Below, one piece after another: positions 1 through 8,124 of a DNA stretch of 33,525 nucleotides. This stretch comes from Candidatus Altarchaeota archaeon (lineage in GTDB: Archaea; Altiarchaeota; Altiarchaeia; IMC4; SCGC-AAA252-I15). The notes below the pieces were generated by a model. That model saw only the letters and a list, made by a program, of their open reading frames with translations. It ran no database searches and had not been told where the DNA came from. The position numbers and the translations under genes are program-made. How positions within the stretch are numbered: position 1 is the stretch's first letter; the number at the start of each line of letters is the position of its first letter. The DNA is taken from assembly GCA_028712125.1 (NCBI GenBank), contig JAQTQS010000004.1, positions 1 through 33,525 of the forward strand. The letters run 5' to 3'.

Positions 1-741
1 CAGCTCGAATGCCGCGGTGCCAAGCTCGCCCAGTATCTCAGCGATGCCTTCAGCCTTCTGCGCGAGCATGACCTTAATGGGTCGCATGGGCGTAAGGTTT
101 ACTTTCGCAAGCGCAATATTCCCGCCAGTCTTCGCAATCCTTGCGGCCTCCCCCAAATCCGACGTGTAATTGTTCGCCTGTTCGACCAGTTCAGCGTCGA
201 CGTTGAAGGCTTTTGCTATGGCGTCCCTGATGATGCCGTCTCCGACGCCGAGCCGGAGTTCGCCGAGTATCAGCTTTACGAGATAGCGCGAGTCAAGCGG
301 GGTCGCATTGGTCAAAAGCTCCTTAATGTAGCCCATCTTCCTGTCCTGCGCGCCCTTGCCTTCCAGCATTGCGGCCTTTGTCAGGTTGTCATAGACCCGC
401 TCGACGGTGAGAGGCTCCTGGAATAATGTAGTCTGGGCCTTTTTGACTAGAATCTGCTCTGCGACAAGCCCGGTGTCGCCCGCCTCCTTTATCAGCTTCT
501 CGATGTCGTCCTCCTTTAGGCCTGAAACTTCGGCCAATGATTTGACCATGAGCTTTCCGGCGACGCCGAGCTCCATGCCGCGCCATGTCGGGAACACCTC
601 TCCGCGTATCAGGTAGCATACGACCGGCAGGTTCTCCTCCGGGACTTTGGACAGGAATTCCGCGAGTATGTCGGCCATCTCAAGCCTGCCGCTCTTGTCG
701 TCCAGCACGCTGCATATCCGAACGAACTCGCTGAAATCCAT
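1..741 (-). CDS. lig: ATP-dependent DNA ligase, N-terminal part (cut by left edge)
   Basis: The frame stays open from an ATG at 741 to the left edge, giving 247 residues of the N-terminal DNA-binding domain of an archaeal/eukaryal-type (LigI-like) ligase. These enzymes seal nicks during replication and repair through an enzyme-AMP intermediate. Recognisable blocks are a helical segment with PVVCYLIRGEVFPTWRG, then DSRYLVKLILGELRLGVGDG, then LTPMRPIKVMLAQKAEG, which in this family comes just before the catalytic KYDGER motif. The adenylation lysine and the OB-fold domain therefore lie outside the window. The start is preceded by GGTG six bases upstream and lies 10 bases after the herA stop, so the gene is probably co-transcribed with herA. 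The family call is firm; completeness of the rest is unseen. Confidence 0.9.
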   Translation of the reverse strand, partial: MDFSEFVRICSVLDDKSGRLEMADILAEFLSKVPEENLPVVCYLIRGEVFPTWRGMELGVAGKLMVKSLAEVSGLKEDDIEKLIKEAGDTGLVAEQILVKKAQTTLFQEPLTVERVYDNLTKAAMLEGKGAQDRKMGYIKELLTNATPLDSRYLVKLILGELRLGVGDGIIRDAIAKAFNVDAELVEQANNYTSDLGEAARIAKTGGNIALAKVNLTPMRPIKVMLAQKAEGIAEILGELGTAAFEL

Positions 742-751
742 AAAGGCACCT

Positions 752-2293
752 TCAGGCTTCGCCATCGTCCTTGATGAAAAAGCCCATGATGATATCGAAA
801 AGCCCGCGCTCCTCCTTTTCCTTCTTCTTTACGGCGCGCTTCTTGGGCAACGGCCGCTCCGTCTCCTCGGGCTCGTCGTCGTCCCTAGGCTTGACAGCCC
901 GCCCGTGCTTGGTCTCCCTGATTCTGACGCAGACTGTCACCGGCTGCTCGACGCACTCCCCGACGACAAGCGCATGCCCCACCGGAAGCTGCTTTATCTC
1001 GTTCTCCATGTTCGATGTGAAGCCCTCGATTGAACGCCCTATCGCCCGAAGGTCGTTGGGGTTCGTCACCTTGAGTATGATTTGCGTGCCGCACTGGGAC
1101 AATACGTTCTTGTCCACCCTCGCCGGCCGCTGGCTGACGACGCACAATTGGAAGCCGAATTTGCGGCCTTCGGATGCGACCGTCCTTATTATGTCGGATG
1201 ATATCGCGTCTCCGAAGCCGCGCTCGGGGCAGAAGTTGTGGGACTCCTCTATGAGGAAGAAGAATTCGGGTATCTGGTTGGTGCGGCGGGCGTCGAAGAG
1301 CTCTTTTATGAGCTTGGCGACGACAAGCTGCTGGATTCGCGGCTCGGCCCCAAGCAGGTTGATGATTGAAGCGTTGCCTTTTTTCACGATTTCATCGGGC
1401 TTGACGGGCGTTCCGTCGAAGACGCCGCTCTTCTTCAGCTCCTCAAGGCCTTCGATGACCTTCCATTTCAGGTTGATGGGCTCCTGCTCCACCCGGAGTA
1501 TCAGGTCGTCAATGGTATAGCCGCGGTTTATCACGTCGCTGTCCAAATCCCGGAGCGCGGTGAATATCACGCTCTTCTGCTTGTCTGAAAGGGCGAGCGG
1601 GAGGATTTCCGAGAGCTCCATCGTGTCTGCGACGAATGTGAGCGCGAGCTTTTTCGACTGAGCGTTAAGCTCGGTGTTTATCGCATACTCCAGTATCTTG
1701 TCCTTGTAGGAGGCGGCCTTGATGCCGTATTTCAGCATCGCGTCGTACTCGTCGTTCTCTACCTTCAGCGAAGCATATTCGCCGTGCGGGTCTATTATTA
1801 CGACCGGCATATTGGTCTTGAGCAGTTCCTCAAGTATGACGCCGACGGTGTAGCTCTTCCCGGCCCCGGTCTTTGCGAGCACGCTCATGTGCTTGCCGAT
1901 GGTCTTCTTTATGTCCAGGTAGACGGGAATGTCGTGGCCTTCGAGCATGCCGAGGTATATGCTTCCGGAACCGCCGGTCTTGAGGCCCAGTATCGACGTT
2001 ATCAATTCCGTGTCCGCGAGATAGACCTTCTCGTTCGGCTTGAACGGCGTCTTGGGAACGAGGATATTGTTCTCCTGCAGGTAGCCGATGGTCCTTGCGC
2101 CGGCCATGAGGGATTCCTCGTCGAAATCGTCCAGGTAGCGCTTCAACGACTCGATTCTTGCGAGCACCCAGCCGTAGGCGTCGTGCTTTACCTTGACATA
2201 GCTCCCACGCTCCACGCAAACGTCCGTTATCAGGACTTCGAACGTGTTCGGCCGGACCTCCCCTGAGATAGAACCCACCTGACGCAGCGCCAT
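752..2293 (-). CDS. herA: HerA-type bipolar DNA helicase/translocase
   Basis: This 513-residue protein is an FtsK/HerA-superfamily ATPase. In archaea HerA forms a hexamer and works with the nuclease NurA and Mre11-Rad50 in end resection of double-strand breaks. An N-terminal HAS-barrel-like region (about 1-100) is followed by Walker A KTGAGKS (141-147), VVIIDPHGEY (about 164-173), Walker B FFLIEESHNF (about 345-354) and the SQRPARVDKN segment with the likely arginine finger. Length and the C-terminal IGRSIEGF region fit archaeal HerA. No nurA, mre11 or rad50 is in the window. The ATG at 2293 lies about 26 nt from a TATA-like box read on this strand (2315-2324), suggesting a leaderless transcript. 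The DNA ligase gene follows 10 nt downstream. Confidence 0.93.
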   Translation of the reverse strand: MALRQVGSISGEVRPNTFEVLITDVCVERGSYVKVKHDAYGWVLARIESLKRYLDDFDEESLMAGARTIGYLQENNILVPKTPFKPNEKVYLADTELITSILGLKTGGSGSIYLGMLEGHDIPVYLDIKKTIGKHMSVLAKTGAGKSYTVGVILEELLKTNMPVVIIDPHGEYASLKVENDEYDAMLKYGIKAASYKDKILEYAINTELNAQSKKLALTFVADTMELSEILPLALSDKQKSVIFTALRDLDSDVINRGYTIDDLILRVEQEPINLKWKVIEGLEELKKSGVFDGTPVKPDEIVKKGNASIINLLGAEPRIQQLVVAKLIKELFDARRTNQIPEFFFLIEESHNFCPERGFGDAISSDIIRTVASEGRKFGFQLCVVSQRPARVDKNVLSQCGTQIILKVTNPNDLRAIGRSIEGFTSNMENEIKQLPVGHALVVGECVEQPVTVCVRIRETKHGRAVKPRDDDEPEETERPLPKKRAVKKKEKEERGLFDIIMGFFIKDDGEA

Positions 2294-2296
2294 AAC

Positions 2297-2324
2297 GTAA
2301 ATACTTGAAAATGAGAGTATTTAA
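2297..2324. promoter_or_regulatory. overlapping divergent promoters of herA and trmJ-like gene
   Basis: Two TATA-like boxes interlock in this short gap. GTAAATACTT (2297-2306, plus) is centred about 30 nt before the ATG at 2332. GTTAAATACT (reverse complement of 2315-2324) is centred about 26 nt before the herA ATG at 2293. Both spacings suit leaderless archaeal transcription. No experimental start is known. Confidence 0.5.
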
Positions 2325-2331
2325 CACAGAA

Positions 2332-3066
2332 ATGATTTTGGACAACTTCAGCGTTGTATTGGTCGAGCCGGTCTATGAGGGCAACGTCGGGTCGGTCGCT
2401 AGGGTGATGAAAAACCTCGGTTTTTCAAAGCTTGTGCTCATAAACCCGCCGAAGCTGGACAAGGAGGCGAGGGCAAGGTCCATGCACGGCCGTAGTATCA
2501 TGGAAAACGCGGTGATATTGAAGTCGTTTGGCGAGCTTTCCAAGCGCTTCGACTTCGTCGTCGGCACTACGGCAGTCGTCGGCAACGACAAGAACTACCT
2601 AAGGACGCCGGTCCTCCCCGAGCGCCTGTCCCGCACTCTCGCGGTCAAGGGCAACATAGCGCTCGTCTTCGGGCGCGAGGACAGGGGCCTTGAAAACGGT
2701 GAAATCGACGCATGCGACATGCTCGTGAGCATACCTGCGAACCCGGAATACCCGACTATGAACGTCTCCCAGAGCGTGGGAATCCTATTGTACGAGCTTT
2801 CCAGGGACGTCTGGCGCGCCAAAGCGAGGGAAAAGCGCAAGATGCAGGAGCTTTCAGGCGTTGAGAAGAACATTCTCATGGAGCGGTTCAGCGACCTTGC
2901 AAACATCGCATTGGACAAGGATTTCGACCGCATGCTGGCAAAAAAAACGTTCAGGCACGTCATATCCCGCTCCTTCATCTCAAGCGGCGAAGCCTCGACC
3001 CTGATAGGCGTCATCAAGAAGGCCTGCGGGAAGGCACTTGGGAGAAAACGCGGCAAACCGGCCTGA
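2332..3066 (+). CDS. trmJ: TrmJ-like SPOUT RNA 2'-O-methyltransferase
   Basis: The protein (244 residues from the chosen start) is a SpoU/TrmJ-type methyltransferase, which transfers methyl from S-adenosylmethionine to a ribose 2'-OH, in TrmJ at tRNA position 32. The trefoil-knot motifs are present: VVLVEPVYEGNVGSVARVMK near the N terminus, ALVFGREDRGLENGEI in the middle, and PTMNVSQSVGILLYEL. A C-terminal helical extension of about 80 residues is typical of TrmJ. A frame extension to TTG 2305 or ATG 2311 exists. I prefer ATG 2332 because the family normally begins just before VVLVEP and a TATA-like box sits about 30 nt upstream. Its last 30 coding bases lie inside a 64-bp direct repeat (3037-3100) found again at 3667-3730. 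Confidence 0.85.
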   Translation: MILDNFSVVLVEPVYEGNVGSVARVMKNLGFSKLVLINPPKLDKEARARSMHGRSIMENAVILKSFGELSKRFDFVVGTTAVVGNDKNYLRTPVLPERLSRTLAVKGNIALVFGREDRGLENGEIDACDMLVSIPANPEYPTMNVSQSVGILLYELSRDVWRAKAREKRKMQELSGVEKNILMERFSDLANIALDKDFDRMLAKKTFRHVISRSFISSGEASTLIGVIKKACGKALGRKRGKPA

Positions 3067-3100
3067 AACCGTATTTTAGCGCGCGTTCGAAAATAGTAGG
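3037..3100 (+). repeat. 64-bp direct repeat, copy 1 (end of trmJ-like gene)
   Basis: This segment is repeated at 3667-3730 with a 630-bp offset and three mismatches (3042, 3044, 3071). It holds the final codons and stop of the methyltransferase gene plus about 34 bp of non-coding sequence. The non-coding part contains an imperfect palindrome at 3072-3095 with TATTTT and AAAATA arms around GCGCGCG. Repeats of this kind are the usual trace of an element integrated at a gene 3' end. Confidence 0.9.
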
Positions 3101-3127
3101 AATTTTAGGTATCCTGGGGGCAGTATA

Positions 3128-3664
3128 ATGAAACTCATAAGAATAACTTTGTGGTTTGTTGTTTTGATTTTTTCGTCCATAGCATTACTTGCCGGATATG
3201 AGATAGCTGATACTATCTACACTATTGTTTTTCATAGCGAAGGATTTGAGATTACCAATGCCAAAGTTTTTTATAACCAGACAAACCGTAGTGTATACGG
3301 TTATGTTTACGTAAATAATACCGGCCGTGCTTCTTATAGTCAATGTGACGTACGTCTTCGTACGGGTTCATGGGAGGAGGGATATGGTGGACCACGCTTA
3401 TGTGACTATGCCTTAGAATCAACTGAGGATGTTATTCCTGTAGGTCAGATGACTATTTTTAATTTCTATGGGTTAGACCCGAGGTCAGATAAACTTTGTC
3501 TCAACACTAAACCATTAAACGTAGAGAATATAGATAAGATAAAAACAATCTATGTGAGTTGCCGCATAGATCAACCATTCTTACTGGATTGGCGACTAAA
3601 GCTTTCCAGTGGTTATCCGGAACGTTCATATCTTAAAAAAATTGAGATAGAAGTTGTTGGATGA
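3128..3664 (+). CDS. membrane-anchored or secreted protein of unknown function
   Basis: I do not recognise a family for this 178-residue protein. Residues about 5-25 form one hydrophobic segment (LWFVVLIFSSIALLAGYEIA), either an uncleaved anchor or a signal peptide. The rest is predicted extracellular, rich in beta-prone Tyr/Val/Asn segments with several NxT/NxS sequons (NQTNRS, NNTGRAS) and four cysteines that could pair. A segment resembling VYGYVYVNNTGRASYSQCDV recalls FxLYD-type domains of secreted proteins, but this is weak. The start is preceded by a GGGGG run eight bases upstream. The gene is AT-rich compared with both sides and is bracketed by 64-bp direct repeats, so it is most likely acquired cargo. 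Confidence 0.75.
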   Translation: MKLIRITLWFVVLIFSSIALLAGYEIADTIYTIVFHSEGFEITNAKVFYNQTNRSVYGYVYVNNTGRASYSQCDVRLRTGSWEEGYGGPRLCDYALESTEDVIPVGQMTIFNFYGLDPRSDKLCLNTKPLNVENIDKIKTIYVSCRIDQPFLLDWRLKLSSGYPERSYLKKIEIEVVG

Positions 3665-3666
3665 AC

Positions 3667-3730
3667 CTTGGCAAAAAACGCGGCAAACCGGCCTGAAACC
3701 ATATTTTAGCGCGCGTTCGAAAATAGTAGG
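3667..3730 (+). repeat. 64-bp direct repeat, copy 2
   Basis: Second copy of the segment at 3037-3100. It holds a silent copy of the last nine codons and stop of the trmJ-like gene, in a place where no gene body precedes it, and the same imperfect palindrome at 3702-3725. It ends three bases before the ATG at 3733, so it carries the upstream region of that gene. Confidence 0.9.
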
Positions 3731-3732
3731 CG

Positions 3733-4332
3733 ATGCTCAACGAGTTACTGTACGTGTTTTACGGCATGGTGGGGGGACCTGCGGTCGCGCTGTCGTTCGG
3801 CCTGAAGCAGTTTAGCGCGCTCTACTGCTTTGTCCTGCTGAGCATTTCCTACATCCTTTCCGTGGTCGTCATCAGCCTGCTGCTTTCGCGAATCGGGCTT
3901 GAGCGCATGTTCAGGGGGAGGATTTTTGAAAAGTTCAGCGCGATGGTCAAAAAAAGGGGCGGCGAACTAGCGGTACAGATTGACGACGTCGCCGGCCGGT
4001 TCAACAAGGAGCTGGGCGACCTCGGGTTCTATCTCGCATTGATGTCCTTCACCTTCATGTTCGGCGTCTACTGGGCGGCGGTCATCGCAGTCGTGCTCAG
4101 GCTGAACCTATGGCGCGCGATAACCTCCATGAGCGTGGGCGCGGTCCTGAGCGTCGGCTTCTGGATTTGGATACTGCGGGGCCGCGACATAGACCCCCAG
4201 ATGGTGACATTGATGTTCTTCGCGATAACGGTCTTTTTCGTCATCTACGGCTCGGTCAAGGAGAACAAGACACTGTCAAGGATGACTGAGATGCTGACTT
4301 TAGAGCTCGGGAAGCTTGAGAAGTTCATCTGA
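3733..4332 (+). CDS. polytopic membrane protein of unknown function
   Basis: This 199-residue protein has about five hydrophobic segments: roughly 10-25, 28-52, 94-112, 113-145 and 157-172. A charged cytoplasmic-type loop separates the second and third (RIGLERMFRGRIFEKFSAMVKKRG, about 53-80). The C terminus is amphipathic and charged (VKENKTLSRMTEMLTLELGKLEKFI). I find no diagnostic motif and give no function. The start lies three bases after the second copy of the 64-bp repeat, so its original upstream region was shared with the methyltransferase gene end. It was probably co-transcribed with that gene before the 630-bp insert arrived. Base composition matches the GC-rich host. Confidence 0.75.
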   Translation: MLNELLYVFYGMVGGPAVALSFGLKQFSALYCFVLLSISYILSVVVISLLLSRIGLERMFRGRIFEKFSAMVKKRGGELAVQIDDVAGRFNKELGDLGFYLALMSFTFMFGVYWAAVIAVVLRLNLWRAITSMSVGAVLSVGFWIWILRGRDIDPQMVTLMFFAITVFFVIYGSVKENKTLSRMTEMLTLELGKLEKFI

Positions 4333-4386
4333 AAGCGCGAAGCGATAACGGCCCCTTGATTACTTACGCTCTCTTCGGCTGATTGG

Positions 4387-4394
4387 AATATTTA
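4387..4394 (+). promoter_or_regulatory. TATA-like box of lysA
   Basis: AATATTTA is centred about 26 nt upstream of the ATG at 4417, the spacing expected for a leaderless archaeal mRNA. This favours 4417 over the in-frame ATG at 4408. Confidence 0.5.
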
Positions 4395-4416
4395 GGCCGC
4401 ATTCTATATGTATTAC

Positions 4417-5676
4417 ATGGCATCTACTGAGCTGGGCGACCGCCTGCTTTCAAGCCTCGCAGGAGAGTACGGCACGCCCCTCTATGTCTACGACGGAAAG
4501 ATGATTGCCGAGCGCTATGATGCGTTCTATTCCGCATTCTCAGGGAGATTTGCAAACGTCAGGATATGCTACGCCCTCAAGGCGAATACGAGCCTTGCTG
4601 TATGCAGCCTTCTTCGCGACCTTGGGGCGGGCGCGGACGTCGTATCGGCCGGAGAGCTGAAGACGGCGCTCGCGGCGGGCTTTAGCCCTGAGGACATAAT
4701 ATACACGAGCAACAGCAAGAGCGATAGCGACTTAGCATTGGCAGTGGATGCGGGCGTCATTATCAACGTGGATTCTGCCGGAGAGCTGGAAAGCCTCGGC
4801 AAAATAGCGGCCGGAAGAAAGAAGACGGCGCGCATATCATTCAGGGTGAACCCCGGAGTCAACCCGAAAACCCACCCCAAGATTGCCACCGGTCTTGCGG
4901 AAAGCAAGTTCGGACTGCACATCGAGGGGGGGCTCGCGCTCGCGGCCTACAGGAAGGCCGCGCGGATGAAGCATATCGCGGTCATTGGGGTGCAGGCCCA
5001 CATCGGCTCGCAGATACAGGACGCCGGCAACTTCGTTGACTCCGCACGACGTCTGTTCGACTTCGCACTGGAGTTAAAGAAGATTGGCATAGCGCTGGAT
5101 TTCATAGACTTCGGCGGAGGCCTTGGCATCTCCTATCAGGGGGCAAAGTCATTGCAGCCTGAGGAGCTTGCGAAAGCGCTCGAACCGGTCATCAGGGACG
5201 GCTTCAAAAGGCTTGGCTACCGGCCGGCGCTCGTCTTCGAGCCCGGACGTTACATCGTCGCGGAATCAGGCATACTCCTTACGAGAGTGAACTCCGTAAA
5301 GAAAACGCCGTACAAGAACTTCATAAACGTCGATTCCGGCTTCAACACCCTCATGCGGCCCGCAATGTACGACGCGTATCACCGCGTCCGAATCGTCGGC
5401 AGGAAAGGCTCGTCCGAGACTTACGACATCGCAGGCAACGTCTGCGAGACTGGCGACATACTCGCAAGAGACCGCATGCTTCCGAAAGCAAGGAAAGGTG
5501 ACATTATCGCAATACTCGACACGGGAGCCTACGGGATGAGCATGACCTCCAGCTACAACAGCCAGACGCTTCCGGCCGAAGTACTCGTCCGTGGCAAAAG
5601 AGCAGACCTAATCCGCCAGCGCGGAGAGCAGGACGACTTATACTGGAGACAGAAGATACCAGAAGACTTGTCCTAA
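4417..5676 (+). CDS. lysA: diaminopimelate decarboxylase
   Basis: The enzyme removes CO2 from meso-diaminopimelate to give L-lysine, using pyridoxal phosphate; it is the last step of the DAP lysine pathway and cytosolic. From the chosen start it is 419 residues, normal for LysA. The PLP lysine is in CYALKANT (K55). HIGSQI, the phosphate-binding DFGGGLGIS, EPGRYIVAESG (E275) and VCETGD with the partner-subunit cysteine (C343) all follow in order. GAYGMSMTSSYNSQTLPAEVLV closes the barrel/beta-domain fold. ATG 4417 fits the TATA-like box better than ATG 4408. The next gene converges and ends four bases beyond its stop. No other lysine gene is in the window. Confidence 0.95.
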   Translation: MASTELGDRLLSSLAGEYGTPLYVYDGKMIAERYDAFYSAFSGRFANVRICYALKANTSLAVCSLLRDLGAGADVVSAGELKTALAAGFSPEDIIYTSNSKSDSDLALAVDAGVIINVDSAGELESLGKIAAGRKKTARISFRVNPGVNPKTHPKIATGLAESKFGLHIEGGLALAAYRKAARMKHIAVIGVQAHIGSQIQDAGNFVDSARRLFDFALELKKIGIALDFIDFGGGLGISYQGAKSLQPEELAKALEPVIRDGFKRLGYRPALVFEPGRYIVAESGILLTRVNSVKKTPYKNFINVDSGFNTLMRPAMYDAYHRVRIVGRKGSSETYDIAGNVCETGDILARDRMLPKARKGDIIAILDTGAYGMSMTSSYNSQTLPAEVLVRGKRADLIRQRGEQDDLYWRQKIPEDLS

Positions 5677-5679
5677 TGC

Positions 5680-6399
5680 TCACCAGTCGTCCGTCGTCAG
5701 GAACCGCTCCTTCCTGCGCTCCTCAGCCCTCCGGGCCCGCAGTCTGTCTGCGTATACTGCATGCAATACGCGGTCTTCGGCCGCTTCCAGAGGAAGGTCT
5801 GAACTGGTCCTCCATTCGTGGATTTTCATCTGGCCCATGCCGTGCAATTCGTCTATGAGCTCGCTTCTGGGCGGGAAGTCTATGTGCATGTACTTTCCCG
5901 GCTCCTTGTCCCAGCCGTTTACCCAGTTCTTTTCGGCCAAAATACCGGCATCGTTGAACAGGTACGCGCCGCCATGGTAGGAGAAGAACGTCCTGTCAAG
6001 CGTAACGCCGGCTTCGAGCAGCTCCCTCATCTGGCGGACGGGCATAAAGCCCTTCTCCACGCATCCCTCGAGCTTGCCGACGGTTCCGGCAAGCGACACG
6101 GCCGGCTGCTGGATTGCATCGCACCTCCGGGCATAGGCGATAGTGTCCAAGGTCACGGAAAAGGCGTCGTCATCGCCCTTCACCCTGTCCAGAACCTTCA
6201 TGACACGCTCCTTCAGGCCGGCCCTGCCGCCCAACGCGTCAAAGAGCGTCTCGAAACGCCTGGAACGCTCAAGCCTCACGGCCCTCGCCCGAAGCTCGTC
6301 CTCGAGCATGCGGCCCTGCTCAACCTTGTCGAACAATCCCGGCTGGGATAATGTGACCTTAAATGCGCCGGCAGGATGCTGCTGATGCTTTGCCTTCAT
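5680..6399 (-). CDS. unknown soluble protein
   Basis: I do not recognise this 239-residue protein. It has no signal peptide or membrane segment and is rich in Arg, Glu and Leu. Its first half is helical (MLEDELRARAVRLERSRRFE; GLKERVMKVLDRVKG). The middle has short aromatic motifs (DRTFFSYHGGAYLFNDAG; KNWVNGWDKEPGKYMHIDF) that suggest a small globular alpha/beta domain. The C terminus is a charged helix ending FLTTDDW. A TATA-like box read on this strand (reverse complement of 6424-6431, CTATTTAT) lies about 28 nt from the ATG at 6399, so the message is probably leaderless and monocistronic. The gene converges on lysA, with three bases between the stops. Confidence 0.75.
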   Translation of the reverse strand: MKAKHQQHPAGAFKVTLSQPGLFDKVEQGRMLEDELRARAVRLERSRRFETLFDALGGRAGLKERVMKVLDRVKGDDDAFSVTLDTIAYARRCDAIQQPAVSLAGTVGKLEGCVEKGFMPVRQMRELLEAGVTLDRTFFSYHGGAYLFNDAGILAEKNWVNGWDKEPGKYMHIDFPPRSELIDELHGMGQMKIHEWRTSSDLPLEAAEDRVLHAVYADRLRARRAEERRKERFLTTDDW

Positions 6400-6423
6400 T
6401 AAAAAGAAATGCGAAAGACGAGG

Positions 6424-6431
6424 ATAAATAG
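6424..6431 (-). promoter_or_regulatory. TATA-like box for the gene starting at 6399
   Basis: On the minus strand this reads CTATTTAT and is centred about 28 nt before the ATG at 6399. Confidence 0.45.
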
Positions 6432-6487
6432 GAAGCGCGGCGCGGCAGGATTATTTTGACGGCCTTCCTTTTTAACAGGGGGATTAA

Positions 6488-8080
6488 ATGGTTAAGGGTA
6501 TTGCCATGGTCTGCCAGTCTAGGGACGTCGCCTTCGAGCGTTTGGCTGTGGGAAGTTTTTTCCTGATTTTTTTATTAATCGGCCTGGAGGTGTTCAGGGA
6601 CTACGGCCTTTCGACTGATGAAGTGTTTAACCGGGAGAAGGGCTTTTATTCGTTTTACTATGTCTTTAATGGGGATAACTCTTTGCTTACTTATTACAGG
6701 CGCGATTACGGCGTTGCCATTGAGCTGCCGCTGGTCATCATTGAAAAGGCCATGGGGCTTTCGGTCTTGAGGGATGTTTACTTCATGAGGCACCTTTGCA
6801 CCTTCCTCTTCTTTTACGTCTCGGTCTTCTTCTTTTACCTGCTGTGCAGGCGTTTTTTCGGAAGCTGGAAGCTCGCTTTACTCGGCTGCGTCTTTCTGGT
6901 GGTCAGCCCGAGGATATTCGCGGACTCTTTCTACAATTCAAAGGACATCGGCTTCATGTCCGCATTGCTCATATCGACTTACACATTCTTCCGCTTCCTA
7001 GAGCATAGGAGCCTGCCGTGGCTGGTCTTCCATGCCTTTGCGTCAGCCTTCGCCATCTGCACACGGATTGCGGGATTGTTTATAGCCCTTCTTTCCGCCC
7101 TGTTCTTGGCGCTTGATGGCTGCAAAAAACGCACTAATGAGGAAGGCATGCCAATCCACATCAGCCTTATTTCTTACGCCATGCTATCTTCCTTATTCGT
7201 CATGATGCTTTGGCCTTACCTTTGGAGCAACACGGCCAGCCATTTCGCGTATGCCCTTAAGAGTTCAGTAGAATTCACAAGGTTTAATGAGACGTTCCTG
7301 TACCGGGGGGAGTATATAGACGTCTATAACCGCCCATGGCATTACATCCCGCTGTGGATGGTTATCACAATCCCGGTGACGTATACCGCGCTTTTTATCA
7401 TCGGGTTTTCGTCATCTGTTTTTTCATTGGTTAAAAACCCTTTGGGATTCCTGGCCGACCGCGGGAAAAGGGATGAGTTGATTGTAATACTGATGTTTTC
7501 AATGCCCGTTATAGCGGTCTTGGCGCTTAATCTCGCAGTCTACGGAGGCTGGAGGCACCTGTTTTTCATCTACCCCTCATTCGTCATATTGGCCTTGATG
7601 GGCTTACGCAGGGCCTTGTCCTTCATCCGGAGCCGGTTCAGCGGCAGGGCGTACAGGCTGGCCATGGCGTCTTTTTTGGCAGTGATACTGCTTGACGTCT
7701 CAAGCGTGGCCGCATTCATGGTCCGAAGCCACCCTTACCAGAACGTCTACTTCAACCAGCTTGTTGGCGGCGTTCAATCAGTGAAAGGGTATTTAGAGTA
7801 CGACATGTGGGGGATTTCCTACAGGGAGGCGATTGAATACATCATGGAACGCGACAAGTCGGAATTAGTTGAAATTTCTGTAGATAACTGGCCGGGCGGA
7901 GTAAACCAGCTTATCCTGAAACCCGACGACAGGAAGAGGATACGCTATGTAGACCAAAAATACGCGAAATACTTCCTGACCAACTTCAGGTGGGGATATG
8001 ATTACAACTACACGAATGAATTTTACGCGATTGAGGTCGACGGGGCCAAAATCATGGTCGTCTATAAATTAAGGGATTAG
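6488..8080 (+). CDS. GT-C membrane glycosyltransferase (PMT/ArnT-like)
   Basis: The 530-residue protein has about ten or more membrane segments and belongs to the GT-C fold glycosyltransferases that use lipid-phosphate-linked sugars (dolichyl-phosphate-mannose mannosyltransferase and ArnT group). The first extracytoplasmic loop carries the acidic pair expected for catalysis, GLSTDEVFN (D44, E45). SFYNSKDIGFMSALL follows in the loop after the fourth helix, a motif I associate with this clan. The C-terminal part after about residue 415 is a soluble extracytoplasmic domain without strong hydrophobic segments. It likely transfers a sugar to a surface glycan or protein. The start has a GGGGG run five bases upstream; ATG 6506 is an alternative. 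Donor and acceptor cannot be read from sequence. Confidence 0.8.
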   Translation: MVKGIAMVCQSRDVAFERLAVGSFFLIFLLIGLEVFRDYGLSTDEVFNREKGFYSFYYVFNGDNSLLTYYRRDYGVAIELPLVIIEKAMGLSVLRDVYFMRHLCTFLFFYVSVFFFYLLCRRFFGSWKLALLGCVFLVVSPRIFADSFYNSKDIGFMSALLISTYTFFRFLEHRSLPWLVFHAFASAFAICTRIAGLFIALLSALFLALDGCKKRTNEEGMPIHISLISYAMLSSLFVMMLWPYLWSNTASHFAYALKSSVEFTRFNETFLYRGEYIDVYNRPWHYIPLWMVITIPVTYTALFIIGFSSSVFSLVKNPLGFLADRGKRDELIVILMFSMPVIAVLALNLAVYGGWRHLFFIYPSFVILALMGLRRALSFIRSRFSGRAYRLAMASFLAVILLDVSSVAAFMVRSHPYQNVYFNQLVGGVQSVKGYLEYDMWGISYREAIEYIMERDKSELVEISVDNWPGGVNQLILKPDDRKRIRYVDQKYAKYFLTNFRWGYDYNYTNEFYAIEVDGAKIMVVYKLRD

Positions 8081-8124
8081 AGTGCGAGTCTTTGCTTGCC
8101 GCGTGGTTCGTACGGCTTAGCTGA

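Larger units (their letters stand above)
3101..3730. mobile_element. 630-bp AT-rich single-gene insert at trmJ 3' end
   Basis: One unit of 630 bp (spacer plus the second repeat copy) appears inserted between the methyltransferase gene and the membrane-protein gene at 3733. Removing it joins the repeat directly to CGATGCTC, the start of the 3733 gene. The cargo is one gene of clearly lower GC than both neighbours. The second repeat still encodes LGKKRGKPA-stop, against LGRKRGKPA-stop in the functional gene, as expected when an element brings its own variant of the target gene end. No integrase is encoded inside, so movement in trans or allele recombination would be needed. Confidence 0.6.

Noticed and set aside
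771-2266. Long plus-strand frames opposite herA (and similar frames opposite the paralog array and other GC-rich genes)
   Set aside because: They mirror well-supported genes on the other strand, have no recognisable motifs and arise from the GC-rich codon pattern.
3072-3095. tRNA-like TTCGAAA loop inside the 64-bp repeat
   Set aside because: No acceptor, D or anticodon arms can be formed around it; the integration target is the end of a protein gene, not a tRNA.
4408-4416. Upstream start for lysA at ATG 4408
   Set aside because: It would lie only about 17 nt from the TATA-like box; ATG 4417 has the expected spacing and family-like N terminus.
5676-5858. Small plus-strand frame overlapping the lysA stop
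   Set aside because: Proline- and serine-rich shadow of the minus-strand gene, with no motif or ribosome-binding site.
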